Below, one piece after another: positions 47,501 through 56,403 of a stretch of 64,000 nt of DNA. The position numbers and the translations under genes were made by a program. The DNA is taken from positions 186,001 to 250,000 of the forward strand of contig JAVUPY010000025.1 of assembly GCA_032252755.1 (NCBI GenBank), written 5' to 3'. The notes under the pieces are model-generated. The model saw only the letters and a program-made list of their open reading frames with translations. It searched no databases and had not been told where the DNA came from. The stretch is from Terriglobia bacterium. Its GTDB lineage: Bacteria; Acidobacteriota; Terriglobia; Terriglobales; Acidobacteriaceae. Numbering within the stretch: the first letter of the stretch is position 1; every line of letters begins with the position of its first letter.

Positions 47501-47664
47501 CCGGTGCCGGTGCTGCGGGACGGCATTCGGTGGGCACCACGGTGTTTGGCGGAATGATCGTCTCGACGGCGCTAAACCTGTTCGTCATCCCGATTCTCTA
47601 CGTGCTGGTCCGAGGCTGGTTGCCGATGAACCGGGAGACGGTGCCGACCGAACAGGAATCGTAA
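44539..47664 (+). CDS. RND efflux transporter, HAE1/AcrB type
   Basis: The GTG at 44539 has GGAGG seven bases before it; an earlier TTG in this frame is not supported. The 1041 residues and twelve membrane segments match AcrB. The proton-relay Asp pair is Asp408-Asp409 in GLVVDDAIVVIENVERH. The N-terminus (FFIRRPVFATV) and the last segments (FGGMIVSTALNLFVIPILY) are typical. With the adaptor 13 bases upstream it forms a drug or solvent export system; the substrate cannot be told. Confidence 0.96.
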   Translation: MVNFFIRRPVFATVCSLLIVLAGAVSIPTLPIAQFPSLAPPTVTVSSYYTGANSQTVETSVTTLLERAINGAEGMRYISSSSGNDGSSSVTAVFDLNRNLDIAAVDVNNRTSTVMGRLPGVVQQTGVTINKNSGSFVMVLGFYADKGQYDTLFISNYLDIYVRDALKRVKGVGDVMIFGERKYAMRIWLDPAKLAQRGLTADDVVNALRAQNLQVAAGQVGQPPALPNQEYQISVRAIGRLTTPEQFGAVVVKRAVDGSIIQLRDVGRTELGAESYGTQLRFNGHDAMGIGIQQLSTANALEVSRGVVSELQRLQKSFPPGLKYAVGFDVTAAVDQSIKEVLKTLAEAIIIVILVIFIFLQTTRSTLIPAITIPVSLVGTFMFAKLFGFSINTLTLFGITLATGLVVDDAIVVIENVERHIQEGEHDATKATQVAMGEVTSAVVATSLVLIAVFVPVGLFPGTTGRMYQQFALTIAFSIALSAFNALTLSPALAALLLKKEHRAPNAMFRAFNRGLAAVTAWYISTLPKLERARYAVLAVFLVLFGATYWVYRSVPTSFVPNEDSGYFMVVVQAPEGASLQYTREVCDRASQILAQNKDIIAIFSVPGFSFGGAAPNHGIIFINLKDIREREGKGHSLEAIVNSLRGPLGSIKEAFVIPFIPAPIEGLSEFGGFQFELQQTGAGSLENLEGVMRKFVGEAAKQPAIQPQSLFATYSARTPQFLIEIDREKAESLGVSFTEIANALEVFMGSVYVNDFDYDNRAYRVYVQAESEFRESPRDLREYYVRASTGQMIPLDNLVKVQETTTASVISHYDLFRSAEIDGSAAPGFSSGQALDAMEQTAARALPPGYSFSWTGLSLEERQSGGTTILLFGLGLLVVYLTLSAQYESFVLPFIILLSVPLAVLGALSAQWIRGLQNDVYCQVGLVMLIGLASKNAILIVEFAEQLQHRGLPLFESAVEAARLRLRPILMTSVAFILGVLPLVFATGAGAAGRHSVGTTVFGGMIVSTALNLFVIPILYVLVRGWLPMNRETVPTEQES

Positions 47665-47691
47665 GAAGTCGAAACTCTAAAGCTGAAAGTT

Positions 47692-47722
47692 GAAGGCCGG
47701 GTCACAAGGAGGCCCGGCCTTC
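47692..47722. terminator. Strong hairpin after the RND operon
   Basis: Ten-base perfect arms GAAGGCCGGG and CCCGGCCTTC with an 11-base loop lie 27 bases after the RND pump stop. No T-run follows, so this may be a rho-assisted or RNA-stabilising hairpin. Confidence 0.6.
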
Positions 47723-47840
47723 GAATTATGCATGCACTCATTGCTTGCGGGTGTGGTTTGAGACGATATACTTATCGGCCCAAGGTTTTCGCCGCGGGAG
47801 CAGCACGTCATTCTCAAACTGCAAGTCCTACGAGGCCCTG

Positions 47841-50800
47841 ATGAAGCGCGCTCTTTGGCTGTTCGTGATTCTTACCGTTTCGTGCGCAGCTTTCGCCCAG
47901 AAGTATCCAACCGTCGCTCCTAATCCCTACAAGACAACGCTCGACCGAATTCGCCTGGCGGTCGAGGTTCCCGTCACCGGCTGGCGCGGACACATCGCCG
48001 ACTCTCCACACCCCGAAGATGTCGCTTTGGATGACTCAAAGTGGTCGCCCGTGGAGGTGAAACAACCGTGGAGCATGCCTGCCTACTGGCTTCGCAAAAC
48101 GATTGAAGTCCCGCAGCAGTTCAATGGCTACGATCCGAAGGGCGCGCGCCTTCAACTGGACCTCTACGTCACCAGCAAGCAGACGATCAATGTCTCCGTT
48201 TTCGCAAACGGGAACATGGTGGGGCGAAATGAGGAGGAGACACAGCTTCCGATCACGCTGACCGAAAACGCTCAGCCCGGGCAGAAGTTTGTTATCGCTG
48301 TCCGCGTGCTTGGTTCCGGTGACAAGACGCAGATCTGGCGCTCGACGCTGCTGGTAACGCCGCCGGACAGCCGTCCCGATCCGGCGATGATTGCGGACGA
48401 GATCGACTCCGTTTACCCGCTCATCAATGCTTGTGAAGACGGAAAGCAGCAGCGCGACCAGTTGATGGACGAGGCGGTAAAGGCAATCGACACAAGTGCG
48501 CTCGACAAGGGAGAGCAGGCGGCATTCGATGCTTCGCTGCGGAAATCGCAAGAAACGCTCGAGCAGCTTCGGCCATACGTCAAGAAGTTCAGCATTCACG
48601 CCAGTGGCAATTCTCATATCGACATGGCGTGGTTGTGGCCGTGGACGGAGACGGTCGAGGTGACGCGCAATACGTTCGGCAGCGTGCTGCAACTGATGCG
48701 GGAATATCCGCAGCTCACATTCACGATGGCGACGGCGCAGACCTACAAGTGGATGGAAGATAAGTATCCGGAGATGTTCAAGGAAATCCAGCAGCGAGTG
48801 AAGGAAGGACGCTGGGAGATCGTCGGCGGAATGTGGGTGGAACCCGACCTGAACCTCCCGGATGGAGAATCGCTGGTACGGCAGTTGCTTTACGGCAAAC
48901 GCTACTTCCAGCAGAAGTTCGGTGTTGACGTCAAGATCGGCTGGAACCCGGATTCTTTCGGCTATAACTGGCAGTTGCCGCAGATTTACAAGCGCGCCGG
49001 AATCGATTATTTCGTCACTCAGAAAATTTATTGGAACGATACTACGGCCTTCCCATACAAGCTTTTCCGCTGGGAGGCGCCGGATGGCAGCAGTCTGCTC
49101 ACTTACTTCCCGCATGACTACGCGAACCCTATCGACCCGGCGAGAATGGCTAACGACCTGAGTCACTATGCGCCGGCGATGTGGAAGGAGGACCCGAGTT
49201 CACCAAGCACGCCCGACGGCGCACTGAACATGATGTTCCTGTTCGGCGTGGGAGACCACGGCGGAGGCCCGACCCGGCAGGATCTCGACACCGGCCTGCG
49301 CTGGCAGAAGAAAGATGTGGTCTTTCCCGAACTGCACTTCGACACGGCAGGGAATTACTTTGCCGAATTGCAGAAGAGCCAGGCCGACTTGAAAATTCCG
49401 ACATGGGATGACGAACTCTATCTTGAATATCATCGCGGAGTTCAAACAACGCAGGCGGAAGAGAAGAAGCATAACCGCAAGAGCGAAGTTCTGATCCTGA
49501 ATGCCGAGAAACTGGCGGCCATCGATTCGCTCTTCGGCGCGACTTACCCGAAGGCTCAGTTCGAGAGGGCGTGGAAGAATATTCTGTTCAACCAATTTCA
49601 CGACATCCTTCCGGGCAGCGGAATCCACATCAATTATGTCGATGCTGCGCGAAAGTACGCCGAAGCAGACAACATCACGAAAGATATTGCGCACAAAGCG
49701 ATCGAGGACATCGCGGCGAACGTGAAGACAAGTGGAACATCCATCCTGGTCTTCAATCAGCTCTCGTGGCCGAGGACCGAGGTGATCGAGACTGAGGTTC
49801 AGATGCCGGCGGCATTCACTTCATTGCGCGCGAGGGATTCGAGTGGGAAGAACGTCCCGATCGAGGTGCTGGGCAAAGATCCGGCTACAAATCGGGCTCA
49901 TCTGCGACTGTTCGTGAGTGATGTTCCGCCGCTTGGCTACGAAACCATTACGCTCGCCAGCGGGGCAAACGGCTCGCCGGCGAAAGGACCTGCCCTCACC
50001 GCCCGGGTGGATCACCTGGAAAACGAGTTTCTGCGCGTCGACATCGATCCGCAAACCGGGTGCATCACCAGCCTCTTCGATAAGCGCAGCAACACCGAGT
50101 CGCTCGCTCTGGCGGTCGAGAGCGAAGGCTCGCCGGCCAACCTGAAGGGAAAACCCTGCGGCAACCTTCTCCAGACTTTTGTAGACAAGCCGAAGGAGTG
50201 GGATGCGTGGAACATCGACGCCGACTTCACGAAGCAACATACGGACCTGATGCAGGCCGACAGTGTAAAACTCGTCGAGAACACGCCGCTCAAGGCCGTG
50301 GTTCGTGTCGAAAAGCACACGGCGAATTCGAAGTTCGTCCAGGACATCACAATGTATGCGGGCGTGCCGCGATTGGACGTGAAGATGAACGTCGACTGGC
50401 ACGAGAAGCACGTTCTGCTTAAGGTCGCGTTCCCGGTGAGCGTGACAGCCGACAAGGCGACGTTTGAAATTCCGTATGGCTCGATCGAGCGGCCGACGAC
50501 GCGGCGCACTCCTGCGGAGAAAGCGAAGTTCGAGGTTCCGGCGTTGCGCTGGGCAGACCTGTCCGACGCAAAGCACGGGCTTAGCCTTCTGAACGATTGC
50601 AAGTACGGATATGACGCCAAGGACAACGTGCTACGGTTATCGTTGCTGCGATCTCCGACGTATCCGGACCCACATGCGGACGAAGGGCATCACGAGTTCA
50701 CCTACTCGGTTTATCCGCACGGAGGAACGTGGAAAGACGCGCTGACGGTTCGCGAGGGTTACGACCTGAACGATCCGCTCATCGCGATTTCCATGCCGCT

Positions 50801-51098
50801 ACATTCGGGACCGCTACCCGCGCAGAAATCGTTCATCTCCACGGATGCCGACAACGTCGTCATCAGTGACGTGAAGCAGGCGGAAGACGATCAGAGCATG
50901 ATCATTCGGTATTACGAGTGGGCGGGGAAGACAGGGAACGTCGGGATTCATCTTCCGCGACCAGCGAAAGCCGCGTATGACGTCAATCTGATGGAAAAGG
51001 GTGAGCAATTGCTCGCATTAACCGCGAATGGAAGCGAAGTAAAGGTCCCGACCAAGCCGTATGAAATTCGGACCGTGCGAGTGGAGTTCGCGAAGTGA
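47841..51098 (+). CDS. GH38 alpha-mannosidase, secreted
   Basis: The ATG at 47841 gives 1085 residues with a signal peptide (MKRALWLFVILTVSCAAFA). The metal-binding motif SHIDMAWLWPW and the nucleophile region GWNPDSFGYNWQLPQI are those of GH38 enzymes, which release mannose from glycans with retention. C-terminal beta domains complete the usual layout. An N-terminal region of about 230 residues precedes the barrel and may be an extra domain. It is followed by a GH13 gene in the same direction, about 140 bases away. Confidence 0.94.
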   Translation: MKRALWLFVILTVSCAAFAQKYPTVAPNPYKTTLDRIRLAVEVPVTGWRGHIADSPHPEDVALDDSKWSPVEVKQPWSMPAYWLRKTIEVPQQFNGYDPKGARLQLDLYVTSKQTINVSVFANGNMVGRNEEETQLPITLTENAQPGQKFVIAVRVLGSGDKTQIWRSTLLVTPPDSRPDPAMIADEIDSVYPLINACEDGKQQRDQLMDEAVKAIDTSALDKGEQAAFDASLRKSQETLEQLRPYVKKFSIHASGNSHIDMAWLWPWTETVEVTRNTFGSVLQLMREYPQLTFTMATAQTYKWMEDKYPEMFKEIQQRVKEGRWEIVGGMWVEPDLNLPDGESLVRQLLYGKRYFQQKFGVDVKIGWNPDSFGYNWQLPQIYKRAGIDYFVTQKIYWNDTTAFPYKLFRWEAPDGSSLLTYFPHDYANPIDPARMANDLSHYAPAMWKEDPSSPSTPDGALNMMFLFGVGDHGGGPTRQDLDTGLRWQKKDVVFPELHFDTAGNYFAELQKSQADLKIPTWDDELYLEYHRGVQTTQAEEKKHNRKSEVLILNAEKLAAIDSLFGATYPKAQFERAWKNILFNQFHDILPGSGIHINYVDAARKYAEADNITKDIAHKAIEDIAANVKTSGTSILVFNQLSWPRTEVIETEVQMPAAFTSLRARDSSGKNVPIEVLGKDPATNRAHLRLFVSDVPPLGYETITLASGANGSPAKGPALTARVDHLENEFLRVDIDPQTGCITSLFDKRSNTESLALAVESEGSPANLKGKPCGNLLQTFVDKPKEWDAWNIDADFTKQHTDLMQADSVKLVENTPLKAVVRVEKHTANSKFVQDITMYAGVPRLDVKMNVDWHEKHVLLKVAFPVSVTADKATFEIPYGSIERPTTRRTPAEKAKFEVPALRWADLSDAKHGLSLLNDCKYGYDAKDNVLRLSLLRSPTYPDPHADEGHHEFTYSVYPHGGTWKDALTVREGYDLNDPLIAISMPLHSGPLPAQKSFISTDADNVVISDVKQAEDDQSMIIRYYEWAGKTGNVGIHLPRPAKAAYDVNLMEKGEQLLALTANGSEVKVPTKPYEIRTVRVEFAK

Positions 51099-51238
51099 AA
51101 TAATCACAGGTTGCGGGTCCAGGTCTCAGGTGCAGCGGGAGTGCAGCTTTGCTTCTGCGACTTATGACCTGTGACGAAACTTCTCAAGGGATTACAACGT
51201 GCCCGTTCGCCTCTGTGTCTTATGATAGTCGAGACCCA

Positions 51239-54200
51239 ATGAGCCGCCTGCCCACATTCGAGTTCCATGTTTCTCGCGACGCGCGGGAAAGATACGGCTT
51301 TGCCGACGCGCTGTTCACGATTAGCGGTAATGTGGTTTTTGCCGACCTGAATGCGGCTCGCGAGTTCGCGCATCGCGTGAACGTGATCCGCGATGCCGAG
51401 CGGAATCCGGAAAAAGCGATGCATCCGGGCGCGCTCAACGCCATGGGGCTCATCGACGAGGCGCTGCACGCGGTGTTGCACGTTTATCGGGAGCAACTCG
51501 ACCCGGGCGTGATGGTGGATGCTCTTTCCTTTTTCCAGTCTCGGCTTGGCGAGGAGCAACTCGATCGAACTCTGCTCGCCTTCGCGGACCATTTCCCGAC
51601 AGTCGACGTATTTCGCGGCAAGATATCGGTGCGGGAGTGGTTGAACGCTAGCACGGGGCGGACGCCGCATCGGGCCATCGCCCTGGAAGAGTTGGCGATG
51701 CTTTGGCTGGCCAACCAAAATCCGGCATTCAAGCCGTTTGACGAGCTTTTCAAGGACGACCAGTTGGCGCAGACCACCAGTTACAAGGAACTGACGTCGA
51801 CGCTGCGCTCATATTTCGATACGCGGCCGAAGTTCGAGCAACAAAACCTCCTCGATGTCCTCCGCGCGCCGGCATTGGCATCGCCGGATTCATTGGCCGG
51901 ACAACTGGCGTTCATCCAGGAGAAGTGGAAGAACATGCTTGGCGAGTCGCTTCGCCGGTTCCTCACGGCGCTCGATGTTCTCCAGGAAGAAGAGAAAGCG
52001 ATATGGATGCGTTTCCATCCGCCATCGCATGAACATTTCGGCGGCGGTGTGACGTTGGGAGGCGATTCCAGCGCGGCGGCTATACCACGTTTAGGCATGG
52101 GCGGCGATCACGAGTACGAGGCCTTCAGCCCGGACGTCGACTGGATGCCGAAGACCGTGATGATGGCGAAGACGGTGTACGTCTGGCTAGACCAATTGTC
52201 GCGGCAGTATCAGCGCGGAATTCATCGACTTGACGAAATTCCCGACGAAGAACTCGATCTGCTCGCGCGCCGAGGATTCAACGCGCTATGGCTGATCGGA
52301 CTTTGGGAGCGCAGCAAGGCGTCGCGCAATATTAAGGTGATGTGCGGGAATCCCGAAGCCGCGGCATCGGCCTATTCTCTCGCCGATTATGTGATTGCGG
52401 CGGATCTCGGCGGTGACGGTGCCTACCACTCCCTGCGCGAGCGGGCCACCCGACGCGGCATTCGCCTGGCCAGCGACATGGTTCCGAACCATATGGGTAT
52501 CGATTCGCGCTGGGTGATCCAGCATCCCGACTGGTTCCTTTCTCTGCCGCACTCACCCTACCCGGGCTACCGGTTCGAGGGGCCGGATCTCTCAAGCGAT
52601 GGGCGCGTCGAGATCAAGATTGAAGATCATTATTACAACCGTACCGACGCGGCCGTTGTCTTCCGCCGCATCGATCGATGGACTGGCGATACCCGCTACG
52701 TGTACCACGGGAACGACGGCACCAGCTTTCCGTGGAATGACACCGCGCAACTGAACTATCTCGATCCTGCGGTGCGCGAGGCTGTCATCCAGACGATCCT
52801 GCACGTCGCGCGAATGTTCCCGATCATTCGTTTCGACGCAGCCATGACGCTGGCGAAGAAACACTACCAGCGGTTATGGTTTCCGGAACCGGGCACGGGT
52901 GGTGCGATTCCTTCCCGCGCCGAGCACGGAATGACGAGGGCGGAGTTCGACGCCACTTTTCCCCAGGAGTTCTGGCGTGAAGTGGTGGATCGAGTTGCGC
53001 AAGAGGTTCCCGGAACTTTGTTGCTCGCCGAAGCGTTCTGGCTGATGGAGGGATATTTCGTTCGCACCCTGGGAATGCATCGCGTATATAACAGCGCGTT
53101 CATGAATATGCTTCGCGATGAAGAGAACGCGAACTACCGCAGCGTGATCAAGAACACGCTCGAATTCGACCCCGACGTGCTGAAGCGTTACGTCAACTTC
53201 ATGAACAATCCCGACGAGAAGACTGCCGTCGAACAATTCGGGAAGGGCGACAAGTATTTTGGCGTGTGCACGCTCATGGCAACTCTGCCCGGTTTGCCGA
53301 TGTTCGGGCACGGCCAGATGGAGGGGTACGGCGAGAAGTACGGCATGGAGTATCGTCGTGCCTATTACGACGAGCGGCCGGATTCGTGGCTGGTGGCGAG
53401 GCACGAGCGCGAAATTTCGCCCCTGCTGCACCGGCGGGCGTTGTTCGCGGAAGTCCGCGATTTCCTATTCTACGATTTCTACACCGACGACGGGTGGGTG
53501 GACGAAAACGTGTTCGCGTACTCGAACCGGCTTGGCGACGAACGAGCGCTGGTTGTCTACCACAACAAGTTCTCCTCGACGCGCGGATGGGTGCGCATCT
53601 CCTGCGGCTACGCGGAAAAAACCGGTGACGGTGGAAAGCGTACTCGGCAGAAGACTCTCGGCGAGTGTTTCGGGCTCTCAGGCGATGGCGCGATGTATGT
53701 CGCATTTCGCGATGCGGCAAGTGGCCTGGAATTTCTTCATCGACAGCGAGATCTCACGGAACGTGGCCTGCACCTGAGCCTGGATGCCTACAAGACACAC
53801 GTCTTCCTCGAGTGGCGCGATATTCGCGACGACGGTACGCGGCCGTGGGGGCTGTTGTGTGAGTCGTTGAACGGTCGCGGCGTTTCCAGCCTTGACGACG
53901 CGTTGCGTGCGCTCGAACTGAAACCAGTACACGACGCAGTCGTTGCCATGCTGGATTCCCGGCTGGTGCGGTCATTTGCAGAATGTGCTGTTAAAGTACC
54001 GGTTCCGAAGGAGATTCCAAAGTCGGGCAAGCGAACTAAAGAGCTGGTCACGCCGCCCACGGACGGAAATCGTGAACAAACATTCTCCGCGTTGCAGCAT
54101 CTGTTCGGCGTTTTCCTTGCCGAGGTGAAGCGGCTCGCAGCCACGCCGACTGGCGAATCGGCGGGACTGAAGCTGGCGAGAGAGTGGAGCGATGGGAAGG

Positions 54201-54880
54201 TACAGCCGGCGGAGCTCTTTATTGAGCAGATTACTGCAGCGTTACGACTGCCATCCGTAATCGCGGGCATTGACAGCTCGCTATCATCGCAAGCGAAGGT
54301 CGTGCTACCTGCCGCGGGAGAATCTATCGAGCAGGCGCTACCCAGGTGGGGCGCAGTGCTGGCGTGGGCGGCGTTGGAAATCATTGGCACCGCACAAAAT
54401 GCGGAGTCTCCCTGCGTCAGTGCGGTCGCTGTCTTTGACGCATTGCGATTGCGCGAGCCGATTGCCGAAGCACTCGCAAAGATGGGCATGCAGGGCGAGG
54501 ATCGTTGGCGTTCGGCGGCGCGCATTCGAGCCAGCTTCGCGCATGAAGCCTGGTGTCCTGCTCCGGTGAAAACGTCAGGGATGCCACCGGCAACTCTAAG
54601 CTGGGAGCACGATCCCGATGTCGCGTGGCTGCTCGGTGTGCACGAGTATGAGGGTGTGCGCTACTTCAATAAAGAATCATTCGAGCAACTGACATGGTGG
54701 AGCACTCTGCCGAAACTGCTCGAAATCGCCGCCGGAGAGAGCGCCGTACCGGAACTTGCCAAATTGGAAGAGCAGGTACGGGAGCGCTTCAGAGCGGCGT
54801 CCGAAGGCGGCTACCGGGTCGAATCTCTGCTTGACAGCGCGCGGCAGTCCACCGACTCCGACGCTCCGCGAAAGCTCTGA
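51239..54880 (+). CDS. Large GH13 (alpha-amylase family) protein with unusual flanking domains
   Basis: The ATG at 51239 gives 1213 residues, about twice a typical amylase. The N-terminal 290 residues are helical and unlike any glycosidase domain I know. The barrel follows: region I DMVPNHMG, nucleophile Asp533 in IIRFDAAMTL, acid/base Glu598 in LLLAEAF, and region IV FMNNPDEKT. In region IV the usual His before the catalytic Asp659 is replaced by Pro658. The C-terminal 400 residues are also unassigned. No signal peptide is seen, so it acts inside the cell, perhaps on glycogen or maltodextrins. An in-frame extension to 51149 is unlikely. Confidence 0.88.
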   Translation: MSRLPTFEFHVSRDARERYGFADALFTISGNVVFADLNAAREFAHRVNVIRDAERNPEKAMHPGALNAMGLIDEALHAVLHVYREQLDPGVMVDALSFFQSRLGEEQLDRTLLAFADHFPTVDVFRGKISVREWLNASTGRTPHRAIALEELAMLWLANQNPAFKPFDELFKDDQLAQTTSYKELTSTLRSYFDTRPKFEQQNLLDVLRAPALASPDSLAGQLAFIQEKWKNMLGESLRRFLTALDVLQEEEKAIWMRFHPPSHEHFGGGVTLGGDSSAAAIPRLGMGGDHEYEAFSPDVDWMPKTVMMAKTVYVWLDQLSRQYQRGIHRLDEIPDEELDLLARRGFNALWLIGLWERSKASRNIKVMCGNPEAAASAYSLADYVIAADLGGDGAYHSLRERATRRGIRLASDMVPNHMGIDSRWVIQHPDWFLSLPHSPYPGYRFEGPDLSSDGRVEIKIEDHYYNRTDAAVVFRRIDRWTGDTRYVYHGNDGTSFPWNDTAQLNYLDPAVREAVIQTILHVARMFPIIRFDAAMTLAKKHYQRLWFPEPGTGGAIPSRAEHGMTRAEFDATFPQEFWREVVDRVAQEVPGTLLLAEAFWLMEGYFVRTLGMHRVYNSAFMNMLRDEENANYRSVIKNTLEFDPDVLKRYVNFMNNPDEKTAVEQFGKGDKYFGVCTLMATLPGLPMFGHGQMEGYGEKYGMEYRRAYYDERPDSWLVARHEREISPLLHRRALFAEVRDFLFYDFYTDDGWVDENVFAYSNRLGDERALVVYHNKFSSTRGWVRISCGYAEKTGDGGKRTRQKTLGECFGLSGDGAMYVAFRDAASGLEFLHRQRDLTERGLHLSLDAYKTHVFLEWRDIRDDGTRPWGLLCESLNGRGVSSLDDALRALELKPVHDAVVAMLDSRLVRSFAECAVKVPVPKEIPKSGKRTKELVTPPTDGNREQTFSALQHLFGVFLAEVKRLAATPTGESAGLKLAREWSDGKVQPAELFIEQITAALRLPSVIAGIDSSLSSQAKVVLPAAGESIEQALPRWGAVLAWAALEIIGTAQNAESPCVSAVAVFDALRLREPIAEALAKMGMQGEDRWRSAARIRASFAHEAWCPAPVKTSGMPPATLSWEHDPDVAWLLGVHEYEGVRYFNKESFEQLTWWSTLPKLLEIAAGESAVPELAKLEEQVRERFRAASEGGYRVESLLDSARQSTDSDAPRKL

Positions 54881-54910
54881 TCGCACGGTGTTCGAGGTTA
54901 CACTAAAGGC

Positions 54911-55765
54911 GTGCCAACCTCCTATCGCGGACGCATAGCGCCGTCTCCCACCGGATACCTTCATCTCGGCCATGCCACAACGTTCTGGGTGGCATTCCAG
55001 CGCGCGCGTTCTGCCGGCGGCACACTCGTGTTTCGCAATGAAGACCTCGACCCGTACCGGTCGCGACCCGAATTCGCAAAGGCGATGTTCGAAGACCTGC
55101 GATGGTTCGGGATCGAGTGGGAGGAGGGCCCTGACATCGGCGGGCCGTACGCGCCCTACGAGCAGAGTAGGCGCCGATCCTTCTATTTGGACGCCTGGCG
55201 ACAACTCCGGAGAAGCGGTGCCATCTATCCGTGCTCCTGCTCACGCAGGGACCTGGTGCAGTCAGCGCAGGCGCCTCACGAGGGACTGCTTCACGCGGCC
55301 GACGACGAACCCCTCTATCCGGGTACGTGCCGGGACAAAACATCTTCCGCCGATGATCCAGCCGGAATGAATTGGCGATTCCGTGTTCCGGACGGGGAGA
55401 ACGTCACTTTCGACGATGCACATTTTGGACCTCAGAAGTTTGTTGCTGGTCGCGATTTCGGTGACTTCGTTGTGTGGCGCCGCGACGACGTTCCGTCCTA
55501 TCAACTGGCAGTTGTTGTCGATGACGCGGGAATGAAGATTACCGAGGTAGTTCGTGGCGCGGACCTCTTACGTTCGACGGCGCGACAAATTCTACTGCAG
55601 CGCGCGTTGAGATTACCGCAACCTGCGTACTATCACTGCGATCTCGTTACGGACGAGTCGGGGGAGCGCCTCGCGAAGCGGCATGATGCGTTGAGTTTGA
55701 GAGCGTTGCGGGAGTCCGGGAGAGCGCCGGAAGAGATTCGGGCGGAATGGCAGCGAGATATTTAG
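54911..55765 (+). CDS. gluQ: Glutamyl-Q tRNA(Asp) synthetase
   Basis: GluQ attaches glutamate to the queuosine base of tRNA(Asp). The 284 residues correspond to the catalytic half of a glutamyl-tRNA synthetase without the anticodon domain. The HIGH motif is HLGH (in GYLHLGHAT), the KMSKS-like motif is RLAKRHDA, and a zinc site is formed by CSCSRRD and YPGTC. The start is a GTG at 54911. A family A palindrome lies four bases after the stop. Confidence 0.94.
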   Translation: MPTSYRGRIAPSPTGYLHLGHATTFWVAFQRARSAGGTLVFRNEDLDPYRSRPEFAKAMFEDLRWFGIEWEEGPDIGGPYAPYEQSRRRSFYLDAWRQLRRSGAIYPCSCSRRDLVQSAQAPHEGLLHAADDEPLYPGTCRDKTSSADDPAGMNWRFRVPDGENVTFDDAHFGPQKFVAGRDFGDFVVWRRDDVPSYQLAVVVDDAGMKITEVVRGADLLRSTARQILLQRALRLPQPAYYHCDLVTDESGERLAKRHDALSLRALRESGRAPEEIRAEWQRDI

Positions 55766-55769
55766 GATA

Positions 55770-55800
55770 CCCACATCTGCGAAAAGAGCGCAGATGTGGG
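55770..55800. repeat. Family A palindrome after gluQ
   Basis: CCCACATCTGC (55770-55780) and GCAGATGTGGG (55790-55800) are perfect 11-base arms around a 9-base loop, the same arms as at 2298 and 7248. It begins four bases after the gluQ stop and may affect the end of that transcript. Confidence 0.85.
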
Positions 55801-55821
55801 GCTCCGAGAGCGTGAGAATGC

Positions 55822-55858
55822 AAAAAAAACAGCGCCCGGGGGGAGATGGGCGCTGTTT
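55822..55858 (-). terminator. Rho-independent terminator of the ferredoxin gene
   Basis: ACAGCGCCC (55829-55837) and GGGCGCTGT (55848-55856) form a stem; on the minus strand it is followed by a run of eight T. It lies about 90 bases after the ferredoxin stop. It may also stop transcription coming from gluQ. Confidence 0.9.
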
Positions 55859-55948
55859 CTGCAAGGGCGGAGACGGTGGTGGGGATGGAGAAGGTGGGAA
55901 CTCCGTGCATTGCGCCCGGAGAACGCCGTCCCCGCCCAAGATCAAAAT

Positions 55949-56203
55949 CTACTTGCCGTAAAATGCGGCGTTTTTCGCGACGGCGTCCTGCTTGTCCTCT
56001 GGGAGTTCTTCCACTGGGAAAATGGAATTTGTCGGGCACGTCGCAACGCACGCTCCACAGTCCATGCAATCCTCAGGATTTATGTACATCTGTGTCTCGG
56101 CTTCCCACTGTGGTTCATCCGCCTTGGGATGAATGGCATCGCTGGGACAGGAGTCCACACAGAGTTGATCTTTTGCGCAGGAATCAGTGATTACATAGGC
56201 CAT
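55949..56203 (-). CDS. Ferredoxin with two iron-sulfur clusters (7Fe/8Fe type)
   Basis: From the ATG at 56203 (GGAG eleven bases before) the protein has 84 residues. The first site is CAKDQLCVDSCP, with a five-residue spacing between its first two cysteines as in 3Fe/7Fe ferredoxins. The second, CMDCGACVATCP, is a classical CxxCxxCxxxCP 4Fe-4S motif. It carries electrons in the cytoplasm; the partner enzyme cannot be inferred from neighbours. The frame is open 18 codons further up. Confidence 0.93.
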   Translation of the reverse strand: MAYVITDSCAKDQLCVDSCPSDAIHPKADEPQWEAETQMYINPEDCMDCGACVATCPTNSIFPVEELPEDKQDAVAKNAAFYGK

Positions 56204-56347
56204 GAGTGCTTTTTCTCCAGTTCTCTCGGACGCCTCCATCGCTGCGTCCAGACTCATCCACAGTAAAACCTCATGACGTATGGGTCGGTGATTCGAATCA
56301 CTCCCCTGTTGTGACGACCTTCACAGAGCTAAACTGCTGAAAAAATA

Positions 56348-56378
56348 CCCACATCCGCGAATAGTGTGCGGATGTGGG
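56348..56378. repeat. Family A palindrome, variant
   Basis: CCCACATCCGC (56348-56358) and GCGGATGTGGG (56368-56378): the same unit as elsewhere with one compensating base change in both arms (T-A replaced by C-G). It lies 25 bases after the stop of the aminotransferase gene. The paired change suggests selection for the stem. Confidence 0.85.
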
Positions 56379-56403
56379 CAGGGTTCCGAGCGCAGATGAG
56401 TCG

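Noticed and set aside
47745-47840. An N-terminal extension of the GH38 mannosidase by 32 codons
   Set aside because: The ATG at 47841 begins a clean signal peptide. The extension would bury it and has no ribosome binding site.
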